From Parahoeflea alexandrii (lineage in GTDB: Bacteria > Pseudomonadota > Alphaproteobacteria > Rhizobiales > Rhizobiaceae), in NCBI RefSeq assembly GCF_027214025.1, contig NZ_JAPWHB010000012.1:1-45385 (forward strand): 45,385 nucleotides of DNA, written 5' to 3'. The notes under the pieces are model-generated. The model saw only the letters and a list, made by a program, of their open reading frames with translations. It had not been told where the DNA came from and ran no database searches. The translations under genes and the position numbers were made by a program. Shown piece after piece: positions 39,960 through 45,385 of the stretch. Each line of letters begins with the position of its first letter. Within the stretch, counting starts at the first letter, position 1.

Positions 39960-41162
39960 CTACAGTCCCGCAGCTTTTGTCAGGTTGACTCGGAACCGAT
40001 CACGCCGTCTTTGGTATTTGCGGGTCATTTCCGCACTTGCATGGCCGAGTTGTTTCTGGACGTAGCGCTCATCGACTTCGGCTGACGACGCTAGACCGGC
40101 GCGCAACGAGTGTCCGGCGAATTTATGTCCGCGTTCAGTTTCCGATAGATCACCGCGCACACCGGCGGCCAGGGCAGTCTTCTTGACCAGCCGCGCAACT
40201 TCCTGATCGTTGAGGCGATCCGGCCCGACATCCTTGCCTTTGCCCGTTACCCGGCGAAAAAGTGGCCCCTTGGCCAGTTTGGCGAATTTGATCCAGGTCT
40301 CGATAGCGACGACCGGGCAGGTGGCGTCAGACGAGCCGCGGCCGACCTCAACCTCGCGCCAACCGGTCTTGCCCCGCAGGGTGATCAACAATCCTTTCTC
40401 AAGCATCTCAGTCCAACCGCGGCCATCGTCTGTGTGGTCGCGGCCGAGATCGAGTCCGGTGATTTCTGAACGGCGTAAGCCACCTGCAAAGCCGATCAAC
40501 AGCATCGCCCGGTCGCGCAAGCCACGCAATGAACCACGATCAAGCGTTTCTAGCATGGCAATCAGATCTTCCGGTAGCAACGCTTCTTTCTGCCTGGGTG
40601 GGGCTGCGTGGGTGTTGCGAATACCGGCCATCACCGTCGCAATGGCGCGATCCTTGCGATCGAGCATCATGCCGCGTTGGGTACAGTTCCAGCCGATCGC
40701 AGCCAGGCGCCGCTCGATGGTCGAGACGCTGTTGGGCTTGCCGCTCCGGTTGCCCAAGGCACTGCCTGAGGCACAAGCTGTGATGTAGAGACCGACGACT
40801 TCTGGATCCGGGGGGAGGGGGGCCAGATTCTGGCGGCGGCACCAAGCCGCAAAATGCTTCCAGTCGCTGGCATAGGCGCGGCGCGTGTTTGCGGAAGACG
40901 CCGCCTCGACATAGGTGCGGGCGCGATCGGTCAGGTCGCGGAGATGAGCCGGCACGCCGGCATTGATCTCTGCAAGAGGGGAGGGGAGCCCGGCCGGCGC
41001 CTGTGCCGCCGGAACTTCACCGGAAACCGCCGTGCTGTCAGACGGCGCTGAGCACTCCTGGGCGTCATTTTTGGTGTTTTGCTCGACGATATGGGCTGTC
41101 GTTCGCGTTTTATCAACGGACGGCAACTCATTGATCTCGCACGAATCAGGTTTTTGGTTCAT
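39960..41162 (-). CDS. Tyrosine recombinase/integrase
   Basis: A 400-residue site-specific recombinase. The core-binding domain (about 75-170: SSANTRRAYASDWKHFAAWC) precedes the catalytic domain with Arg230 (FAGGLRRSEI), His351-x-x-Arg354 (GHSLRAG), His374 (QLGHASAEMT) and nucleophile Tyr383 (RKYQRR), so all catalytic residues are present. The first 70 residues are polar and not part of the fold. It is divergent from the TniQ-like gene over a 70-bp intergenic region. No att site was identified. Confidence 0.93.
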   Translation of the reverse strand: MNQKPDSCEINELPSVDKTRTTAHIVEQNTKNDAQECSAPSDSTAVSGEVPAAQAPAGLPSPLAEINAGVPAHLRDLTDRARTYVEAASSANTRRAYASDWKHFAAWCRRQNLAPLPPDPEVVGLYITACASGSALGNRSGKPNSVSTIERRLAAIGWNCTQRGMMLDRKDRAIATVMAGIRNTHAAPPRQKEALLPEDLIAMLETLDRGSLRGLRDRAMLLIGFAGGLRRSEITGLDLGRDHTDDGRGWTEMLEKGLLITLRGKTGWREVEVGRGSSDATCPVVAIETWIKFAKLAKGPLFRRVTGKGKDVGPDRLNDQEVARLVKKTALAAGVRGDLSETERGHKFAGHSLRAGLASSAEVDERYVQKQLGHASAEMTRKYQRRRDRFRVNLTKAAGL

Positions 41163-41232
41163 TTCCGGATTCTAGCCGAATCAGCGGATTTTTTGTAATA
41201 TTCGAGCGGACGAACTTTACGGCGAGGCCGCT

Positions 41233-42456
41233 GTGGTTCACGGACCTGACAAAGATACCATTGATGATGCCTCCTGGAGTGAGGCGGTCGCAAGGGAAGT
41301 TGTGATCCGAACGCTGGTTTCGATCGATAGCCCAAGCCGGTCCGATTTCCTTCGAGCTTGTCATGAGCTCGGCCTCAAGCGAACCCGGCTTTATGAGCTG
41401 ATCAAAGTGTATAGGCCGTCACCATTGCCTATTGATGACAGGGTTCCAGCGGCTGGCCAGACGAAGGTTTGGGCACAATTCTGCGGTGTCGATCCCAATC
41501 GGCTGTATCGTTTGTCATTGAACTGGCTTTACCCGCGACGCACTCGAGCTTGGTACATGAACACTGGACCGGAATGGATACCGTCGACGCTAACCGGGTC
41601 GACCCCGGTTTGTCTGCGCTGTTTCGCTGCCGATCAATCCGCAGGGCGCGACGGCTATTTGCGATCCGGCTGGGTGCTCGCCGAACGCTGCATCTGCTCT
41701 GTTGATGGCGAGCTGCTGCTTGATCGCTGCCAGTCGTGCCATCGGCATCTTTTTGTTGCTTTTCGCCTCCTTGAGGGGCGCGCGCAGCCAGTCTGCGGCT
41801 CTTGCGGCTCGATTTTGGCCGACAGGGGAGGGGTGCGCGACCGACTGCACGACCAAAACCTGATGCTCAGCACGCTCGCCATCCAGCAGCGGATCACGGC
41901 GAGTGTGGATCGTGGATATCCTGAACAGCAAAGGTTTGAGGAGGCGCTTGCGATCCTCTGGGCGCCGCTCGATCATCCGGCCGCCGCGCGGCCCGTATTG
42001 GCGCTGTGGCTAAAAGAAGCGGGCTGGCGCTGTCCCTACGATGTCCGGCATGCAGTTGGCGCCGCAGCTCCGCTCGGTCAGTTGCCAGTGCGCTGGCGTC
42101 TGGTGACGCTGCTTGCTCTCAACGACTGTTTCGGCACTGATTTGGCCGGGGACGGGGAAATGCCACCTTTGGCCGTTCAACTGGTCCGGCGCGCCGCGCC
42201 GCGGCAGTGCCGCCTCCCAAGGCCAGGCCGACGGCCGCATGTTCAGGCGCTGAAGCGCTCCCCGGCCGAGTATGAGCGCCTGGCAATGCAAATCATAGCT
42301 GATCCGCGTTGGATCGCCGCGGAAAAACTATCCCGGCGAAAACGCGAGGGTGTCCGGGCACTCCTGATCGATGCTGCGCTTGCCGGGAACTTGGCGGCAG
42401 CGCACGGACCAACATTGTTGTCCCAGTCGAGCAACGGAGAGGAGATTCAGATTTAG
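41233..42456 (+). CDS. TniQ-like zinc-finger protein
   Basis: A 407-residue protein. The middle contains CLRCFAADQ, YLRSGWVLAERCICSVDGEL and LLDRCQSCHRHL, then CGSCGS: paired Cys motifs spaced like the zinc ribbons of TniQ, where the sequence runs C-x-x-C, Trp, C-x-H-G, L-x-x-x-C-x-x-C. TniQ proteins direct transposition (Tn7-like, Tn5053-like) or, in IS and plasmid settings, have unknown roles. The GTG start at 41233 is preceded by GGCGAGG. No TniA/TniB is present. The gene is paired with the divergent tyrosine recombinase and followed by the DUF1403/ScpB genes. Confidence 0.7.
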   Translation: MVHGPDKDTIDDASWSEAVAREVVIRTLVSIDSPSRSDFLRACHELGLKRTRLYELIKVYRPSPLPIDDRVPAAGQTKVWAQFCGVDPNRLYRLSLNWLYPRRTRAWYMNTGPEWIPSTLTGSTPVCLRCFAADQSAGRDGYLRSGWVLAERCICSVDGELLLDRCQSCHRHLFVAFRLLEGRAQPVCGSCGSILADRGGVRDRLHDQNLMLSTLAIQQRITASVDRGYPEQQRFEEALAILWAPLDHPAAARPVLALWLKEAGWRCPYDVRHAVGAAAPLGQLPVRWRLVTLLALNDCFGTDLAGDGEMPPLAVQLVRRAAPRQCRLPRPGRRPHVQALKRSPAEYERLAMQIIADPRWIAAEKLSRRKREGVRALLIDAALAGNLAAAHGPTLLSQSSNGEEIQI

Positions 42457-42827
42457 TGAGACTGCGCACTTTAACCGGGAGTCTCACGAATTCCGACTCA
42501 TCCAGTCTCACAATGGTGCGCCAGATTTCGTCCGGGAGATGATTTACGTTGATTTCAGCCTTCTGCTCGACGACAGAGGCCATCCTCGGCCAGCAGTCCG
42601 GGAATTGGCCGCAAACCCGGTCCGCTCAATGAACGCGAATTCTCGTCAATCTGACGCTCAAAAGGGGCTGTCCGCCGGTGAAAAACGAGCGACATGGGCC
42701 ATTCCCTCTATAAAGAGCATAATGAACGATAATACAATCTTATCATTCATAAAAGGATCACGACATGCCGTGCGGATAATGTTGAAAATGATAGCCTAAA
42801 CCGCACGTATGGTGTAGCGTCACGGAT
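42457..42827. other. Intergenic stretch between the TniQ-like and DUF1403 genes
   Basis: No convincing gene is seen; the only feature is the dyad at 42722-42750. Confidence 0.4.
42722..42750. promoter_or_regulatory. Inverted repeat upstream of the DUF1403 gene
   Basis: ATGAACGATAA (42722-42732) and TTATCATTCAT (42740-42750) pair at 10 of 11 positions around a 7-base spacer. The AT-rich patch contrasts with GC-rich flanks. It is a probable operator or promoter region for the DUF1403-scpB pair, 78 bp upstream of the ATG. Confidence 0.45.
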
Positions 42828-43781
42828 ATGGATTCGCTGCCGCCAGCCATATCATCAGACCGTTTCTGGTCGCTCCGCCTCCCGAGCTGGGCGTTGTCGC
42901 GGGGTCGTGATGTGACCGAGACGGACGCCGCGTTTGCTGCCGGCATCGCCCTGAAATCGCTTGACGATCTGGTTCGGCTGGATCCCGTCTGGGCCGGCTG
43001 CTGGCGCTCGCGGCAGGCGCTCAAATGCGCCGCCGCCGCCGTACGGCTGATGGGCCGCAACGTGGACGAACACGCTTTGCGTGACGCCACGTTGTTGACC
43101 GCTCCGGGGGATGATCCCGGACCTGCCGGAAACCTGTTTTTGGCCATGCAGAAGGTGTCTGGCCGGACCGGCGGAGTGAGGACGGCGTTCGTTGAGGAAC
43201 TAGCAGGCCTTTTTGCCCTTAGATGGGATGACGCTCTTGCCAGTGTTCCCGATCTGACGGATGCTGCCCTTCAGTCCGGTCGAGCGGCGCCTTTCGCAGT
43301 GGCGGACCTGATAGGTGCGATTTGTGCCGTTCGTCCCGACGCAGAGGTCTTGGCGTTCGCTCTCGCTGATCTCGTCCTGGCCAATAAACTCAACTGGTCG
43401 AGGCCCGTCCCGCTTCTGATGGCCGAACGGTATGGCCCAGCTTTCCGCACGATCGGGGGCAGGGGGCGCGTCCGCCCCGGCGAAGTGGCATTCGCCACGG
43501 CGATGTGTTTGGCGTTGGTCGACGGCACAGAGGCAGCCTTACGGTCAGCAACGGAAATTGCCCGCCGAGCTGACCAGCTATTGGCCGTAGCGCCAAAACT
43601 GCGAACCAAGGGTGCGGAGCCAGTGATACAGACATTGCTCGATGAGGATGCGATTGCAGCATCCGCACCCGGCAGTGGTCTGTCCCGTTGGGCGAGCACG
43701 CGTATGTTCGAACGGCTTCAGAGTTTTGGCGCTGTGAGAGAGCTGTCCAGCCGATCGTCCTTCCGGATTTACGGCCTATGA
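42828..43781 (+). CDS. DUF1403 family protein
   Basis: A 317-residue mostly helical protein: [40 protein letters not shown] and RTEEALRDA-type segments, ending [12 protein letters not shown]1403 proteins occur on rhizobial plasmids beside an ScpB-like gene, as here, but have no known function. It overlaps scpB by ATGA (43778-43781), so the two are translated together and probably form one complex. The helical, membrane-free composition resembles the kleisin-type ScpA only in general character. Confidence 0.75.
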   Translation: MDSLPPAISSDRFWSLRLPSWALSRGRDVTETDAAFAAGIALKSLDDLVRLDPVWAGCWRSRQALKCAAAAVRLMGRNVDEHALRDATLLTAPGDDPGPAGNLFLAMQKVSGRTGGVRTAFVEELAGLFALRWDDALASVPDLTDAALQSGRAAPFAVADLIGAICAVRPDAEVLAFALADLVLANKLNWSRPVPLLMAERYGPAFRTIGGRGRVRPGEVAFATAMCLALVDGTEAALRSATEIARRADQLLAVAPKLRTKGAEPVIQTLLDEDAIAASAPGSGLSRWASTRMFERLQSFGAVRELSSRSSFRIYGL

Positions 43782-44473
43782 CAATGTCCGAAGCCAAACC
43801 CGCAAAGTCGTCCCGCAGTAAAGAACAAACAAAACGGACAGCCGAATGGCTGTTTGATCGGGAGCTCGGGGATCTGCCGGCAGATCTGCGCTGGCGGGAA
43901 TGGATGATGCGGGTTGAGGCGGTGATCTTTGCCTCGGCCGAGCCAGTGACGCGTGAGACCCTGGCGCGCGTTGTCGGCAAGGATTGCAGTATTGATCTGC
44001 TGATCGACGATCTGCACGAGGAACTTCGTTCCCGGCCCTATGAATTGGTATCTGTCGCGGGTGGTTGGCAGCACCGAAGCCGTACGGCTTACGCGGATGC
44101 GATCCGGGCATCTCAGACGCCGACGCGGGGCGGGGCTGCGGCTCTGTCCGAGTTCGAGGCGATGGTGCTTATGGCGATTGCGTATTCCCAGCCCATAACG
44201 AGGAGCGAGCTGTCGAAGATTTTTGGCAGGGAGGTCAGCCGTGATGTCATCGCCTCGTTGCGCAGTGCGGGGTTCATTGCATCTGGGCCGCGAAGCCCGA
44301 CCCCGGGGGCACCCTATACCTATGTTACCTCAAAACACTTCCTGTCAGCCTTCGGCATGGAGACCTTGCGTGACCTGCCCGACATCGAGGCGCTGGAGGA
44401 CGCGGGGTTGCTGGATGCCCGTATACCCTTGGGCAAATGTTTTGCGGAAGAAAGTCCTGAAGAAGACGAGTAG
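43778..44473 (+). CDS. scpB: ScpB-like chromosome condensation protein (accessory copy)
   Basis: A 231-residue protein with the two winged-helix units of Scp[21 protein letters not shown] then [19 protein letters not shown], and [20 protein letters not shown] then [18 protein letters not shown], with a [20 protein letters not shown] tail as in ScpB. ScpB works with the kleisin ScpA and SMC; neither is in the window. Because it is coupled to a DUF1403 gene, it probably acts in a plasmid-specific complex. Confidence 0.85.
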   Translation: MTMSEAKPAKSSRSKEQTKRTAEWLFDRELGDLPADLRWREWMMRVEAVIFASAEPVTRETLARVVGKDCSIDLLIDDLHEELRSRPYELVSVAGGWQHRSRTAYADAIRASQTPTRGGAAALSEFEAMVLMAIAYSQPITRSELSKIFGREVSRDVIASLRSAGFIASGPRSPTPGAPYTYVTSKHFLSAFGMETLRDLPDIEALEDAGLLDARIPLGKCFAEESPEEDE

Positions 44474-44534
44474 GACGAGCCACCGCTTTCGGAAACGATG
44501 CGCAGCGGACCCAACAATCGCAAGAGGCCAGAAG

Positions 44535-44894
44535 TCAGTCTGCCAGATCGTCCAGTGTGACCCCAAGGGCATCTGCCAAAGCGCGCAGGGACGCGATCGA
44601 CCCCTGCTTGCGACCGGTCTCTATCTCGGCAATGGAGACGCGGTTCACACCGGCCTTTTCCGCCAGCGCCGCCTGGGTCAAGCCGCGCAGATCACGATAG
44701 ACGCGCAGTGGGCTTTCGCCATTCATCAGGCGGTTTGCAAAGCCTTCCGGGATCAGTTCGTCCTCGCCCGCTGCCAGCGCCGCTTTGGCGCGATCATAGG
44801 TTTGAAGGTCGGCCAGATCTTCGGCTGCCGCCTGAAGGCGATCATATTCTTCGCGGGGGATCGTCACCATCTCGTTCATGTCATACCCTTTCAA
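44535..44894 (-). CDS. higA: HigA-like antitoxin (XRE HTH)
   Basis: A 119-residue protein with a C-terminal XRE helix-turn-helix: RVYRDLRGLTQAALAEKAGV then NRVSIAEIETGRKQGSIASL, ending ADALGVTLDDLAD. The N-terminal 60 residues (MVTIPREEYDRLQAAAEDLA) form the toxin-binding region. It is the second gene: toxin first, antitoxin second is the HigBA order. The overlap with the toxin gene is ATGA (44891-44894); a start at 44879 is also possible. Confidence 0.87.
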   Translation of the reverse strand: MKGYDMNEMVTIPREEYDRLQAAAEDLADLQTYDRAKAALAAGEDELIPEGFANRLMNGESPLRVYRDLRGLTQAALAEKAGVNRVSIAEIETGRKQGSIASLRALADALGVTLDDLAD

Positions 44895-45142
44895 TCATAA
44901 ATGCCGCCGCGGGGGCCTATATCCAGAATGGCCAGGACATTGTCTTGTTCATCCATGATTACCCGCCAATCGCCCACGCGCAGTCGGATCCCATCTCGCC
45001 CCTTCAAGGACTTCACATTGTTCGCCTGCGAGGCCGGGTCTTGTGCATAGGCTTCGATCTTGGACCGGATCAGTTTAGCCTTGTTCACTGGCATCCGGCG
45101 CAAGACCCGAATGGCGATCTTCGTATAACTGATCTGCCTCAT
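44891..45142 (-). CDS. higB: RelE/HigB-like toxin
   Basis: An 83-residue RelE-fold protein: ISYTKIAIRVLRRMPVNKAK, IEAYAQDPASQANNVKSLKG, IRLRVGDWRVIMDEQDNVLA then ILDIGPRGGIYD, the last two being the RelE active-site strands (Arg and the C-terminal Tyr). Such toxins cleave mRNA on the ribosome. It precedes and overlaps its XRE antitoxin gene. Confidence 0.87.
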   Translation of the reverse strand: MRQISYTKIAIRVLRRMPVNKAKLIRSKIEAYAQDPASQANNVKSLKGRDGIRLRVGDWRVIMDEQDNVLAILDIGPRGGIYD

Positions 45143-45144
45143 TT

Positions 45145-45199
45145 TGTAGCTATGGGCGACATTCAGTCGAGAGTCAAGAGGTGGTCGCTAAAAGCTACA
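45145..45199 (-). promoter_or_regulatory. Promoter and inverted repeat of the HigBA-like pair
   Basis: On the minus strand TTGACT (45177-45172), 17-base spacer, CATAGC (45154-45149). Arms TGTAGCTATGGGCGAC (45145-45160) and GTCGCTAAAAGCTACA (45184-45199) are inverted repeats matching at 12 of 16 positions and bracket the promoter. Transcription would start almost at the ATG (45142). Confidence 0.5.
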
Positions 45200-45331
45200 T
45201 GTTCGCAGCAGATCCGACTGCGCAATGGATTGCTGGGCATCGTCAAGTTAGCCCGTGAATTTCTGTGATTTCAGTTTCATGAGGCGATGACTTGCTGATG
45301 ATCGACGGGGGGAGTGGGAAAAAGGTGGGGT
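45200..45331. other. Intergenic stretch, nothing recognised
   Basis: No frame or structure can be supported here apart from the operator to its left. Confidence 0.3.
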
Positions 45332-45385
45332 TCAAGCCGCAAGGGCAATCTTAGCTTGCTTGAGCCGACCATCGGCAACCGCTGC
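45332..45385 (-). CDS. C-terminal end of a minus-strand gene running out of the window
   Basis: On the minus strand the last codons read AAVADGRLKQAKIALAA and stop at 45332-45334. The 17 residues look coding (Ala/Lys-rich helix) but are too few to name a family. Confidence 0.3.
   Translation of the reverse strand, partial: AAVADGRLKQAKIALAA

Noticed and set aside
1-45385. tRNA, rRNA genes and CRISPR arrays
   Set aside because: No cloverleaf-like segment, rRNA signature or regularly spaced repeat array was noticed on either strand.

Overview
The window reads as part of a self-transmissible plasmid (or integrated plasmid) of an alphaproteobacterium in the Rhizobiales, most likely Rhizobiaceae (Agrobacterium/Rhizobium/Ensifer type). 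The reasons are a repABC replication and partition cassette, a Ti-plasmid-style conjugation system (traCDG, traAFBH, trbBCDEJKLFGHI), the quorum-sensing regulators traR and traM with a LuxI/LuxR pair, and GC-rich accessory genes typical of rhizobial plasmids (DUF736, an ArdC-like protein, a ParB-like protein, a DUF1403 protein). I found no rRNA, tRNA or CRISPR array.

Layout. 1-9.7 kb is a plasmid accessory block: the 3' end of a very large helicase/DNA methylase-type gene, a ParDE toxin-antitoxin (TA) pair, a ParB-like protein, conserved rhizobial hypotheticals, an ArdC-like antirestriction metalloprotein, DUF736, a Phd/PemK-like TA pair and a WGR-domain protein. Several of these genes have long GC-rich untranslated leaders that resemble one another. 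10.0-18.4 kb is the DNA-processing (Dtr) region: traG, traD and traC on the minus strand, an IncQ/Ti-type oriT, then traA, traF, traB and traH on the plus strand. 18.4-20.6 kb carries an Xre/RES TA pair and a vapBC pair whose toxin has decayed. 20.9-25.6 kb is the regulatory segment: traR, traM, a scar with remnants of a transposase, a HEPN domain and a serine recombinase around a fused MNT-HEPN gene, then a second luxR and luxI. 25.4-34.9 kb is the eleven-gene trb mating-pore operon on the minus strand. 35.3-39.0 kb is repABC with its antisense RNA. 39.2-45.4 kb holds a FitAB-like vapBC, a tyrosine recombinase, a TniQ-like zinc-finger protein, a DUF1403/ScpB gene pair, a HigBA-like TA pair and the end of one more reading frame.

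How it works together. TraA nicks oriT, TraG couples the relaxosome to the Trb channel, and TraR (held back by TraM) with acyl-homoserine lactone made by the LuxI protein should switch transfer on. An 18-bp palindrome with core GTACAAATTTGTAC occurs just upstream of traC (between traCDG and traAFBH) and, with one mismatch, just upstream of trbB. It is the best candidate for the shared operator of the transfer regulon. RepABC and at least five apparently intact TA or TA-like modules keep the plasmid in the population.

Most interesting points: the shared palindrome; luxI overprinting the end of trbI; near-identical C-terminal tails on TrbJ and TrbK; the integrase/TniQ-like/DUF1403/ScpB cassette; and the related leaders of the accessory genes.
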